In this document: positions 1 through 8,168 of the stretch, one piece after another
Numbering within the stretch: position 1 is the first letter of the stretch
Layout of the letters: each line of letters begins with the position of its first letter
Source of the DNA: an uncultured Flavobacteriaceae bacterium
GTDB taxonomy: Bacteria; Bacteroidota; Bacteroidia; Flavobacteriales; Flavobacteriaceae
Assembly: GCA_913061125.1 (NCBI GenBank)
Contig: CAJXUB010000022.1
Location: 1 to 33,195, forward strand
DNA length: 33,195 nucleotides
Reading direction: 5' to 3'
Translations under genes and position numbers: made by a program
Notes under the pieces: generated by a model
The model's database searches: none
What the model saw: only the letters and a program-made list of their open reading frames with translations
Told to the model about the DNA's origin: nothing

Positions 1-31
1 AATAATTTTTCAAAAACTTAAATTAACAAAG

Positions 32-59
32 AAAACTCCGCTCCGGCGGAGTTTTTTTT
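32..59 (+). terminator. Rho-independent terminator of an off-window gene
   Basis: A 10-bp stem (AAAACTCCGC at 32-41 with GCGGAGTTTT at 46-55) encloses a 4-nt loop and runs into T's up to 59. It must end a plus-strand transcript entering from the left, so the glycosyltransferase gene that follows needs its own promoter. Confidence 0.85.
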
Positions 60-97
60 ATGTCTTTTTTTGTGGGTGAGAATTAAAATGCATTGTG

Positions 98-105
98 TAA
101 ATTTG
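98..105 (+). promoter_or_regulatory. TAnnTTTG -7 box before the glycosyltransferase gene
   Basis: The bases TAAATTTG match the Bacteroidota -7 consensus. A TTTG at 69-72 could serve as the -33 element, but the 25-nt spacing is longer than usual. The box ends only 5 nt before the ATG at 111, so transcription from it would start almost at the start codon. This is inference from the motif only. Confidence 0.4.
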
Positions 106-110
106 TTACT

Positions 111-1124
111 ATGATTGCCAGTGATTTTTCATTTATTATACCCGTTTACAACCGCCCAGAAGAAGTGCGGGAACTTTTGGAAAGTTTTTGTCAGTTGGAC
201 GGACCAAAAACCTTTGAAATTATAATCATAGAAGACGGCTCCACCATGGATGCCAGGCTCATTGTTGAGCATTTTTCAAAGACCTTAAATATCAGTTATT
301 ATTTTAAGAAAAACTCGGGTCCTGGACACTCCAGAAACTTTGGTATGGAACGGGCAAAGGGGCATTATTTTATCATTTTAGACTCCGATTGTTTGCTTCC
401 AAATCACTATCTAAACTCCGTTATTTCAGCTCTAAATCAAAACTATGTCGATTGTTTTGGTGGCCCTGATGCCGCAAAACATAATTTTTCTCCCATACAA
501 AAAGCCATCAATTTTACTATGACTTCATGGATCACTACAGGAGGAATTCGTGGCGGTAAGACCCAAGTTGACGGCTATGAACCTCGAAGTTTTAATATGG
601 GGCTGTCCAAAGAGGCCTTTTTGGCCTCTGGGGGATTTGGAAATATTCACCCAGGCGAAGACCCCGATTTATCGATCCGTCTTAAAGATATGGGCTATAA
701 ACTTTGCCTCCTTCCTGAGGCCTACGTGTATCACAAACGTCGCATTTCTTTTGAGCGTTTTTTCATTCAAGTGAATAAATTTGGACAAGTCCGTCCAATT
801 CTAAACAAATGGCATCCTCACACCCGTAAACTAACGTATTGGTTTCCAACGCTTTTTGTGGCTGGATTTCTTGTCAGCGTCGTGTTAATTGCGCTGGACG
901 TGACTTGGGGTTTGACATTATATGTGGCTTATTTAATGCTTGGTTTTATATTGGCCTTGCAATCCACAGCCGATGTTGTAGCCAGTGTTTTGGTGATTCC
1001 AGCCATTTTAATTCAATTATTTGGCTATGGATTGGGCTATTTAAAATCCGTCTCAAAACTCTGTCTATTTCGAAAACCAGAAGTTGTCTTGTTTCCAAAA
1101 CTATTTTTTAACCCCAAATCGTGA
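111..1124 (+). CDS. Family 2 glycosyltransferase, membrane-anchored
   Basis: Predicted inverting GT-A glycosyltransferase of 337 residues that transfers a sugar from a nucleotide-sugar donor; the acceptor is unknown. The N-terminal strand (FIIPVYNRPEE) begins a GT2 fold. EDGST at 41-45, the metal-binding DSD at 91-93 and GEDPDL at 182-187 are the expected donor and catalytic motifs. Two or three hydrophobic segments between about 245 and 310 anchor the C-terminus in the inner membrane with the catalytic domain in the cytoplasm. I chose the ATG at 111; an in-frame TTG at 93 would add six residues ahead of the fold and overlap the putative -7 box. The stop overlaps the GTG of the next gene by 4 nt, which suggests translational coupling. 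A role in surface polysaccharide or glycolipid synthesis is inference. Confidence 0.85.
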   Translation: MIASDFSFIIPVYNRPEEVRELLESFCQLDGPKTFEIIIIEDGSTMDARLIVEHFSKTLNISYYFKKNSGPGHSRNFGMERAKGHYFIILDSDCLLPNHYLNSVISALNQNYVDCFGGPDAAKHNFSPIQKAINFTMTSWITTGGIRGGKTQVDGYEPRSFNMGLSKEAFLASGGFGNIHPGEDPDLSIRLKDMGYKLCLLPEAYVYHKRRISFERFFIQVNKFGQVRPILNKWHPHTRKLTYWFPTLFVAGFLVSVVLIALDVTWGLTLYVAYLMLGFILALQSTADVVASVLVIPAILIQLFGYGLGYLKSVSKLCLFRKPEVVLFPKLFFNPKS

Positions 1125-2086
1125 AAGCCCTAAAACGCATACTAACAAATTGGATCCAAGTGAAACGCATCAACGTATTTGTGTTGTTTCTATTGATGGC
1201 TTTATTGATTTCCATTGTCATAAAACTCGCCAATGAGGCCACCTACACGTTGCGCCTAGAATTGATTCCTAATCACGATAATCCGCGCGAGATTATTATT
1301 AAAAAACAACCTCAATTCATTGATATCACCCTGAAATCTGACGGTTTTGGCGTTTTAAAATATGCCTTTTCCAAACGACTCCTTCAAACCGATTTAAACA
1401 CCCTGGAAAAAAGCAGTGAGGCTTACCTTTGGAACGCCAAAAACCAGCGCAAAGATCTCGTCCAATTTTTCGGTTCAGATGTGGACATTCTGGCCATTGC
1501 GCCAACTGTCATAGCCTTTGGCTACGACGAGCAATCTGTAAAAAAACTTCCTGTAAAAATTCAATCTAAAACCAGCTTTGCGACGGGCTACGACATGTTT
1601 TCTCCCCTTCGAAGCACTCCAGATTCTGTTGATGTTGTAGGCCCCAAAACCGTACTGGATAACACCAATGAGGTTTTGACAACTCCTGTTGTTTTAGACA
1701 ATTTGAATTCCAACATCAATCAAACGGTAAAATTGATCCTCCCAGAGCCCTCAAACGATTTGATATTGACTGAAAATGAAGTCGTTATTAAGGGGGATGT
1801 GGAGAAATTTACAGAAGGTGTGGTTCGGGTTCCAATCCGCCTAATTCGTGCTCCAGAAGAACAGCTTGTTTCGATTTTTCCAAAAGAAATATCGGTGGTG
1901 TTTTATACCAGTTTAAAAGGTTACAACAGCATTGCCTCAGAGGATTTTATTGTAGAATGTGATTTTAGCACATTGAATGATTCGAATGATTTGCTCATCC
2001 CCAAGCTGCTGTCTTATCCCAGTTCTGTCAAGCGTGTTTCTCTTCAGTTGAATCAGATTGAATATGTTATTAAACCTAAAAAATGA
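1121..2086 (+). CDS. YbbR-like domain protein
   Basis: A 321-residue protein with one N-terminal transmembrane helix (about 18-37) followed by a long beta-rich extracytoplasmic region that resembles tandem YbbR repeats. It starts with GTG inside a GTGA overlap with the glycosyltransferase and ends in an ATGA overlap with coaE. In Firmicutes the YbbR protein CdaR binds and regulates the membrane diadenylate cyclase CdaA. In Bacteroidota a short YbbR protein beside coaE is a familiar arrangement, but its role is not established as far as I know. No diadenylate cyclase gene lies in this window, so a link to c-di-AMP rests on family resemblance alone. Confidence 0.75.
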   Translation: MKALKRILTNWIQVKRINVFVLFLLMALLISIVIKLANEATYTLRLELIPNHDNPREIIIKKQPQFIDITLKSDGFGVLKYAFSKRLLQTDLNTLEKSSEAYLWNAKNQRKDLVQFFGSDVDILAIAPTVIAFGYDEQSVKKLPVKIQSKTSFATGYDMFSPLRSTPDSVDVVGPKTVLDNTNEVLTTPVVLDNLNSNINQTVKLILPEPSNDLILTENEVVIKGDVEKFTEGVVRVPIRLIRAPEEQLVSIFPKEISVVFYTSLKGYNSIASEDFIVECDFSTLNDSNDLLIPKLLSYPSSVKRVSLQLNQIEYVIKPKK

Positions 2087-2673
2087 TGAAAACAGTAGGG
2101 CTTACAGGCGGTATTGGAAGTGGAAAATCCACTGTTGCATCCATGTTTAAATCCTTGGGGGTACCCACTTATAACGCCGATACGGAAGCCAAAGTGTTGA
2201 TGCAAAACTCGGAAGCATTGCAGGCCGGTTTAAAAACCTTATTTGGAGATAAAGCTTTTAAAAATAATGTGCTGAACAGAACGTACATTTCAAAAAAAAT
2301 ATTTTCCGATCAATCGTTATTAAAACAAATGAACGCCCTTGTTCATCCTGCCGTGGCAGCGCATTACAGCTTGTGGTTGTCTGAACAAACCGCGCCCTAC
2401 ATTATCAAAGAAGTAGCTATCCTTTTTGAAATCGGTGCGCAAAATGAATTTGATTTTATTTTAACTGTTACAGCTCCAAAACAGACACGGATAGACCGAG
2501 TTGTTAATCGCGATACCAAATCCGCAACTGAAATTGAAGCCATTATGGCCAATCAATGGAGTGAAAACTACAAGATAAAGCATTCCGATTTTATCATTGA
2601 AAATATAGAGTTGTTAAAAACCCGCAAAAAGGTTTATGCTATTCATAATAAAATTCTTAAAATAATCAGTTGA
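2083..2673 (+). CDS. coaE: Dephospho-CoA kinase
   Basis: Catalyses the last step of coenzyme A synthesis, ATP-dependent phosphorylation of the ribose 3'-OH of dephospho-CoA, in the cytoplasm. The P-loop GGIGSGKST is at residues 9-17. The following YNADTEAK segment carries the conserved Asp of the CoaE family, and HPAVAAH and EVAILFE match the CoA-binding and lid regions. The length of 196 residues is normal for the family. Two consecutive ATG codons (2083 and 2086) are possible starts; the first lies in an ATGA overlap with the YbbR gene and the second gives MKTVGLTGG. It is the last gene of the overlapping trio. No clear terminator follows. Confidence 0.95.
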   Translation: MMKTVGLTGGIGSGKSTVASMFKSLGVPTYNADTEAKVLMQNSEALQAGLKTLFGDKAFKNNVLNRTYISKKIFSDQSLLKQMNALVHPAVAAHYSLWLSEQTAPYIIKEVAILFEIGAQNEFDFILTVTAPKQTRIDRVVNRDTKSATEIEAIMANQWSENYKIKHSDFIIENIELLKTRKKVYAIHNKILKIIS

Positions 2674-2738
2674 ATTTTATTTTTTAACATTTTAGTTAAT
2701 AACGAGTTAAAAACAACTTAAAATATTCTTAAAAAACA

Positions 2739-2746
2739 TAATTTTG
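2739..2746 (+). promoter_or_regulatory. TAnnTTTG -7 box before the sensor kinase gene
   Basis: TAATTTTG is a full match to the -7 consensus and lies in the 77-nt gap after coaE. I found no good TTTG at the -33 position. The box ends 4 nt before the ATG at 2751, so it predicts a leaderless or nearly leaderless transcript. Confidence 0.4.
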
Positions 2747-2750
2747 TCTC

Positions 2751-4319
2751 ATGAACAAAAAGCTGTTTTCCATCCTTGTCATTTTAATGAGTCTTTCTCT
2801 TATTGGGATTATTTTTGTTCAGGCCTATTACATTAACAATGCCCTGCAAACCAAGGAGGAGCAATTCTCCTTTAATGTAAAAAAAGCGTTGACTTACACG
2901 TCCAATCAGGTTGCTGATATCGAATACCGAAAGTATGTTATGGCTTTAAATGCCTTGATTGCACGTGGCCAAGAACCCGATTCTATTGCCCTACGGAATT
3001 TAACCATTTACAAAGAGCAAGACAATGAAAACCACATTGTGGTGTACGACACTGGGGTAATAGAGGAAAATTACACCATCCCATCCATTGCTGGTGCTGA
3101 CAAGGACAGTTTAGACCTGTCCAAAATACATGGAAAAACCACCAAAAAAACATATTCAAGCTCGAATTTGGACGGTAAGGCCACCAAAAATTTAGACGTT
3201 TCACTAACCAAAGTTCTCAATATGGATCGCCTTCAGAGAGCGACTTTTGAAGCTCAATATAAAGAAGAGGTTCAAAATACGCCCATTGAACAACGTGTTT
3301 GTTCTTGTGATATTGAACGGCTTTTGGGTAAAAAATTATCTGAAGATGGTATAGATATTCCCTATGAGTTTGCAGTATTTAAAGCCGGTGCACCAACTTC
3401 AGTGGCATCCAACACGTTTCAGCCCGATTTGGTACCAACAATTGGGGTTCCTATTTTTATAGATGAAAACGGCGATAGCAACTACAATCTTTACGTTAAT
3501 TTTCCGGAACGAAAACGGTTTATTATGTCCTCTATTATTGGAATGACGCTGTTGTCCATCCTCTTTACGGTCATCATCATAGTGGCCTATACCAGTGCTC
3601 TTTTTCAATTGATTCAGCAGCGAAAAATATCTCAAATGAAATCGGATTTCATTAATAATATGACCCACGAGTTTAAAACCCCCATCGCAACCATCAACCT
3701 TGCTTTGGACGCCATCAGAAATCCAAAAATTTTTAAAAACTCAGAAAAAGTTAAAAGTTATTTGTCCATGATTAAGGACGAAAATAAACGGATGAATGCT
3801 CAGGTAGAAAATGTTTTGCGGATCTCTCAACTTCAAAAAAAGCAACTCATTTTAACCAAAGATCGTCTTAAATTACATGATTTAATTTTGGATGCTATAA
3901 CTCATGTTGAGCTTATTATTGAAGACAGACAAGGGTATATCAAAACGGATTTTAGAGCTCAAAAATCATCCATCTTGGCCAACAGCACTTATTTTACTAA
4001 TGTTATTGTAAATATTTTGGATAACGCAGTGAAATATTCCGAGGGCCCCCCAAAAATTGACATCACCACTGAAAATGTAGGCAATAATATTCTGATGTAC
4101 ATCAAAGACCAAGGGATTGGAATTAGTAAGGCCGCTCAGAAACGAATTTTTGAAGAATTTTACAGAGAGCACACCGGCGATGTCCACAATGTGAAAGGCC
4201 ACGGATTGGGCTTGGCTAACGTCAAGAGAATTGTGGAAAATCACCAGGGCATTGTTGTGGTGGATAGCGAAAAAGGAAAAGGGAGTACATTTATCATAAA
4301 ATTACCATTAATAACATAA
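2751..4319 (+). CDS. Sensor histidine kinase (two transmembrane segments, no HAMP)
   Basis: Membrane sensor kinase of a two-component system, 522 residues. A transmembrane helix at about 7-28 and another at 258-285 flank a periplasmic domain of roughly 230 residues with no fold I recognise; it contains a CSC motif at 184-186. The HisKA helix carries the phospho-acceptor His306 (MTHEFKTP). The ATPase domain has the N box NILDNAVKYS (421-430), G1 DQGIGI (453-458) and G2 GHGLGL (483-488), so all catalytic motifs are intact. The second membrane helix runs almost directly into the dimerisation helix without a HAMP domain, as is common in Bacteroidota. The response regulator starts 4 nt after the stop and is the obvious partner. 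The signal sensed is unknown. Confidence 0.92.
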   Translation: MNKKLFSILVILMSLSLIGIIFVQAYYINNALQTKEEQFSFNVKKALTYTSNQVADIEYRKYVMALNALIARGQEPDSIALRNLTIYKEQDNENHIVVYDTGVIEENYTIPSIAGADKDSLDLSKIHGKTTKKTYSSSNLDGKATKNLDVSLTKVLNMDRLQRATFEAQYKEEVQNTPIEQRVCSCDIERLLGKKLSEDGIDIPYEFAVFKAGAPTSVASNTFQPDLVPTIGVPIFIDENGDSNYNLYVNFPERKRFIMSSIIGMTLLSILFTVIIIVAYTSALFQLIQQRKISQMKSDFINNMTHEFKTPIATINLALDAIRNPKIFKNSEKVKSYLSMIKDENKRMNAQVENVLRISQLQKKQLILTKDRLKLHDLILDAITHVELIIEDRQGYIKTDFRAQKSSILANSTYFTNVIVNILDNAVKYSEGPPKIDITTENVGNNILMYIKDQGIGISKAAQKRIFEEFYREHTGDVHNVKGHGLGLANVKRIVENHQGIVVVDSEKGKGSTFIIKLPLIT

Positions 4320-4323
4320 CATC

Positions 4324-5031
4324 ATGGAAGACATCACAAAACGTATTTTGCTCGTAGAGGACGACCCTAATTTTGGAACCGTCCTAAAGGAATACCTCAC
4401 TATAAACAACTATGAGGTGGTCCTTGCTAAAAATGGTATGGAGGGTTTTGAAAAATTTAAAAAATCAGATTTTCATCTGTGTATTTTAGATGTTATGATG
4501 CCCTACAAAGACGGCTTTACTTTGGCTCAAGAAATTCGTGAAAAAGACAAGGACATTCCCATTATTTTTCTCACAGCCAAAGCTCTTAAAGAAGATGTTT
4601 TGAAAGGCTATAAAGTTGGGGCAGACGATTATTTGAACAAACCCTTCGACAGCGAGGTGTTGTTGCTAAAAATTCAAGCCATCATTCAGCGCAAAACCGT
4701 CGAGAGTATCGCAGACAGCAAACAATTTGAATTTGAAATCGGGAGTTTTAAATTGAACTCAAAACTACGTTTTTTAACACACAATGACAACACTCAAATC
4801 AAGTTATCGCCAAAGGAAAACGAGTTGTTAAGACTGTTGGCTCTTCACATTAACGACCTAATGCCTCGCGAGATAGCTTTGACAAAAATATGGCGCGACG
4901 ATAATTATTTCACTTCAAGAAGTATGGACGTTTACATTGCCAAGTTGAGAAAATATTTAAAACTCGACCCTAAAGTTGAAATTTTAAACATTCACGGCGA
5001 AGGTTTCCGATTGGTAGTTAATCCCCAATAA
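4324..5031 (+). CDS. OmpR/PhoB-type response regulator
   Basis: DNA-binding response regulator of 235 residues. The receiver domain (about 7-120) has the acidic pair E12/D13/D14, phospho-acceptor Asp56 (CILDVMMP), Thr84 and Lys106 (NKPFD). A winged-helix output domain fills about 135-233, with a recognition-helix region resembling SRSMDVYIAKLRKYL. It follows the sensor kinase after 4 nt and is almost certainly phosphorylated by it. Its targets cannot be read from the window; self-regulation is possible but I see no repeated operator upstream of the kinase gene. The gene converges on miaA with only 5 nt between the two stops and no hairpin. Confidence 0.93.
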   Translation: MEDITKRILLVEDDPNFGTVLKEYLTINNYEVVLAKNGMEGFEKFKKSDFHLCILDVMMPYKDGFTLAQEIREKDKDIPIIFLTAKALKEDVLKGYKVGADDYLNKPFDSEVLLLKIQAIIQRKTVESIADSKQFEFEIGSFKLNSKLRFLTHNDNTQIKLSPKENELLRLLALHINDLMPREIALTKIWRDDNYFTSRSMDVYIAKLRKYLKLDPKVEILNIHGEGFRLVVNPQ

Positions 5032-5036
5032 TCGCA

Positions 5037-5939
5037 TTATAATACCGATTCGAGGTAAGCGATAATGGTACTAAATTCGTCATTGTAGTTAAACCATTTG
5101 GTATTGGGCTGTTTATTAAACCAAGTGAACTGCCTCTTGGCGAATCGCCTTGTGTTTTTTTTAATTTCTGATACGGCAAATTCCAAAGTCCATTGGTTGT
5201 CCAGATATTTGAACAGCTCTTTGTAACCAACGGTATTCAGGGCGTTTAAATTGTTGTACAGATACACCGATTTTACTTCGTCCAAAAGCCCATTTTCCAT
5301 CATCTGATCCACCCGTAGATTAATGCGGTTGTAAACAACATCACGGTCTGCAGTCAGACCTATGGCTACGGTTTCAAAATTTCTCACTCGGGTTTTATTG
5401 TTCAAAAAACCACTGAAAGGACGACCTGTTCCACGACAGATTTCTAACGCTCGAATGACGCGATGCGGATTATTTAAGTCCAAATTAACATATGAAATTG
5501 GATCAGAATTTTTAAGTTCCTGTTGTAGTGGTTTTAGTCCTTCAGTTTCTAAAATAGTGTTTAATGTTTTGCGAATACTTGAATCCACTTGAGGAAACGC
5601 ATCCAATCCTTCAGTGATGGCCTTTACATACAGTCCAGATCCTCCCACGACAATCAAAACATCGTTGTTAAAATGCAGCTGGGTGATGCAATTTATCGCC
5701 TCTGTTTCAAAGTCCCCCACGTTATAGGATTCTTTGATGGATTTGTGGTGTATGAAATGATGTTTAACTCGTTGGAGTTCTTTTGCTGTTGGGGCAGCAG
5801 TTCCTATCGGAATTTCTTTAAAAAATTGGCGAGAATCGGCAGAAATTATCTCTGTTTTAAAATGTTCGGCCAATTTTAAACTCAAGTCCGTTTTTCCAAT
5901 TCCTGTTGGACCAACAATGGTAATTATTTTTTTAAGCAT
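5037..5939 (-). CDS. miaA: tRNA dimethylallyltransferase
   Basis: Adds a dimethylallyl group to N6 of A37 in tRNAs that read codons beginning with U, the first step of i6A/ms2i6A modification. The P-loop GPTGIGKT is at residues 10-17. DSRQFFKEIPIGTAAP is the conserved substrate-binding segment, followed by the HHFIH motif and GGSGLY. The length of 300 residues is near the usual 300-310. It is the last gene of the seven-gene minus-strand operon; its ATG lies inside the end of the channel gene with an 8-nt overlap, which indicates co-transcription. Confidence 0.95.
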   Translation of the reverse strand: MLKKIITIVGPTGIGKTDLSLKLAEHFKTEIISADSRQFFKEIPIGTAAPTAKELQRVKHHFIHHKSIKESYNVGDFETEAINCITQLHFNNDVLIVVGGSGLYVKAITEGLDAFPQVDSSIRKTLNTILETEGLKPLQQELKNSDPISYVNLDLNNPHRVIRALEICRGTGRPFSGFLNNKTRVRNFETVAIGLTADRDVVYNRINLRVDQMMENGLLDEVKSVYLYNNLNALNTVGYKELFKYLDNQWTLEFAVSEIKKNTRRFAKRQFTWFNKQPNTKWFNYNDEFSTIIAYLESVL

Positions 5940-6768
5940 GATTTAATTCGTGTCCGCATTTATGACAAAAACGGGCATTATCGGCGTGGTAGGATTCCAT
6001 ACAATTGGGGCAGGATTGGGTGTTTTTGGGGATTTTGTCCCGTTCTTTTTTGGTCATTTCAGAGGTTACAATTCCTGTTGGGATGGCAATGATTCCGTAT
6101 CCCAAAATCATAATTAGTGATGCAATAAACTGACCCAATGCACTTGTGGGTGCAATGTCTCCGTAGCCAACTGTGGTGAGAGTTACTATGGCCCAGTACA
6201 CACTTCTTGGAATACTTGTAAAACCGCTGTCTTTGTCCCCTTCAACCAAGTACATGACGGTTCCCAGAATGATACACAACACTAAAACAAAGGATAAAAA
6301 TACTGCAATTTTCACACGACTGCGTTTTAGGGCTCTTCCAAAATTGGTGCTTTCACTAATGTATCGTGTTAATTTTAAAATCCTAAAAACCCGCAACAAT
6401 CGCAATGCTCTTAGGGCAACTAACGAATGCGTTCCGACCAGAAAAATGGACAAGTATTTTGGAACCGTTGAGAGCAAATCTACTATGCCGTAAAAACTAA
6501 AAATATAGGCCGTTGGTTTTTTGACACAAACAATTCTGGCAACGTATTCCAGGGTGAACAAAATGGTAATTACCCACTCTAAAGTATCCAACAGTACAAA
6601 ATATGTTTTTCCGATATCCTCAACACTTTCCAGCATGACAAGAACGATGCTCAACAGAATAACCAAAAGTAAAACGACATCAAAAAGTTTTCCCGCAGGG
6701 GTGTCTGCTTCATAAATTATTTTATGGAGTTGATGTCGCCAAGATGAGGTTGGTTTTGTTGTTGACAT
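5932..6768 (-). CDS. Voltage-gated potassium channel-like ion transporter with C-terminal zinc ribbon
   Basis: Six-transmembrane cation channel subunit of 278 residues. S1-S4 lie at about 28-137; S4 carries arginines at every third position (R120, R123, R126, R129) followed by K132 and R135, the pattern of a voltage sensor. The pore between S5 (about 152-175) and S6 (about 208-235) contains the potassium selectivity filter TTVGYGD (198-204). After S6 the cytoplasmic tail holds two CxxC pairs (C253/C256 and C268/C271) that form a small zinc-ribbon-like module. Subunits should assemble as tetramers. The gene sits between the nuclease gene (21-nt gap) and miaA (8-nt overlap); neither neighbour suggests a physiological role. 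The function of the zinc ribbon is unknown. Confidence 0.9.
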   Translation of the reverse strand: MSTTKPTSSWRHQLHKIIYEADTPAGKLFDVVLLLVILLSIVLVMLESVEDIGKTYFVLLDTLEWVITILFTLEYVARIVCVKKPTAYIFSFYGIVDLLSTVPKYLSIFLVGTHSLVALRALRLLRVFRILKLTRYISESTNFGRALKRSRVKIAVFLSFVLVLCIILGTVMYLVEGDKDSGFTSIPRSVYWAIVTLTTVGYGDIAPTSALGQFIASLIMILGYGIIAIPTGIVTSEMTKKERDKIPKNTQSCPNCMESYHADNARFCHKCGHELNHA

Positions 6769-6789
6769 GCATCAAATGTACTAAAAAGT

Positions 6790-8160
6790 TTAATTTTCTA
6801 GCGGAATGACCTTCAATCTTTTGTGACGTCGCAGGTAGCTCTGAATGATGTGTTTGGCATCTTTGTTATGCTCCAAAGGGGTAATAAGAGTTGATAAAAC
6901 CTCAGGATTCGTAATCTGAAAATTCAAATTAAAATATGTAAATCCGCGTAAGACGCCTTGTTCTATCCACACTGCGCTGCGCTCATCCAATGCCCGACCT
7001 TGGTCAATAATGAGCATGCTTTTACGCTTAAAACTATAATAATCTATTATATTTTGAACTCTTGTATTGTAAGTTTCAGGAGATTCTTCTGAAACACATG
7101 CGCCAAAGCACTCTTTTATGGTAAACTTAAAACAATTAGTTTTGGTCTTATAAAGGCCACACAATTTTTGACACAATTGGTGTTTTTCCACCACTTTTGT
7201 CATAAAACGTTTCCCGCTTTGGATGTTAGCAAATGTTGTGATGGGTTTGTTTTCACCCCTGATTTTTTCAATATTTAAATTCAAATACCCCTCACTGTCC
7301 ATAAAACTGAACAGCCCATGAGTAAAAATAGTTCGGCGTAATGCTCTATTATATTTCGGTTTATGGTATTTAATTTCTGCACTTTCTTTCAATAGAGCCA
7401 ACAACTCACTTCCAGTATCTTCGTAGGTAACGGCTTCCACCTCCAACTGAATTTTTTTTGATTTTGGAGCATTCCCAACAAAGTGTTGATTGATGCGTTG
7501 TTTTATATTTTTGCTTTTTCCTATATAGATAATATCGCCTTCAGCGTTGTGAATGTAATACACGCCGGTGGTTGAGGGAAGTGACTGAATGATAGCTGAT
7601 AATTTTGGTTCAATTTGCCGTTTGGGTTCAAAGCGGATGGCCGATTTTACAATGGTTTTTTCTATATCCTTACTCAGCAACAATTCAAATAATTTGGTGG
7701 TAGCTAAAGCATCGCCAGAAGCTCTGTGCCGGTCGCTAATTGGAATTCCCAACGACCGAACTAATTTACCCAAACTGTACGATGGAAGGTTAGGGATCAA
7801 TTGCTTTGACAACTCAACGGTACATAAGTTTTTTCGCTCAAATTTAAATCCTAATCGATTAAATTCCAGTTTTAAAATACGGTAGTCAAATTTCGCATTG
7901 TGAGCCACCAAAACAGTGTCTTCTGTAATTTCTACCACACGTTTTGCAATTTCAAAAAATTTTGGCGCACTCTTGAGCATGGCATTAGAGATCCCCGTAA
8001 GACTAACCACATAGGGCTGGATGGGTCTCTCAGGATTCACAAGACTGATAAATTGATCTATAACCTTGTGACCATCATGTTTATAAATGGCTATTTCGGT
8101 AATACCTTCTTCATTGTATTTGCCCCCAGTGGTTTCTATGTCAACTATTGCGTAAATCGT
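6790..8160 (-). CDS. DEDD exonuclease fused to GIY-YIG nuclease (UvrC/Cho-like), apparent ACG start
   Basis: Two-nuclease fusion of about 456 residues. The N-terminal exonuclease resembles the DNA polymerase III epsilon proofreading family: motif I DIETTG (D7, E9), motif II AHNAKFDYRIL near residues 86-96, and motif III HRASGD (H145, D150). From about residue 197 a GIY-YIG domain follows (GVYYIHN then IYIGKSKNIKQR), as in the N-terminal half of UvrC and in Cho. It could cut or trim damaged DNA. The first ATG/GTG/TTG in frame is a GTG at 8040, which would remove motif I. In-frame coding goes further upstream and gives xIYAIVDIETTGG, with ACG at 8158-8160 where the family normally has its initiator Met. 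An in-frame stop lies upstream, so the start must be ACG or the adjacent ATT. It begins 8 nt after the YggS gene's stop. Confidence 0.82.
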   Translation of the reverse strand, partial: TIYAIVDIETTGGKYNEEGITEIAIYKHDGHKVIDQFISLVNPERPIQPYVVSLTGISNAMLKSAPKFFEIAKRVVEITEDTVLVAHNAKFDYRILKLEFNRLGFKFERKNLCTVELSKQLIPNLPSYSLGKLVRSLGIPISDRHRASGDALATTKLFELLLSKDIEKTIVKSAIRFEPKRQIEPKLSAIIQSLPSTTGVYYIHNAEGDIIYIGKSKNIKQRINQHFVGNAPKSKKIQLEVEAVTYEDTGSELLALLKESAEIKYHKPKYNRALRRTIFTHGLFSFMDSEGYLNLNIEKIRGENKPITTFANIQSGKRFMTKVVEKHQLCQKLCGLYKTKTNCFKFTIKECFGACVSEESPETYNTRVQNIIDYYSFKRKSMLIIDQGRALDERSAVWIEQGVLRGFTYFNLNFQITNPEVLSTLITPLEHNKDAKHIIQSYLRRHKRLKVIPLEN

Positions 8161-8168
8161 AGTGCGTT

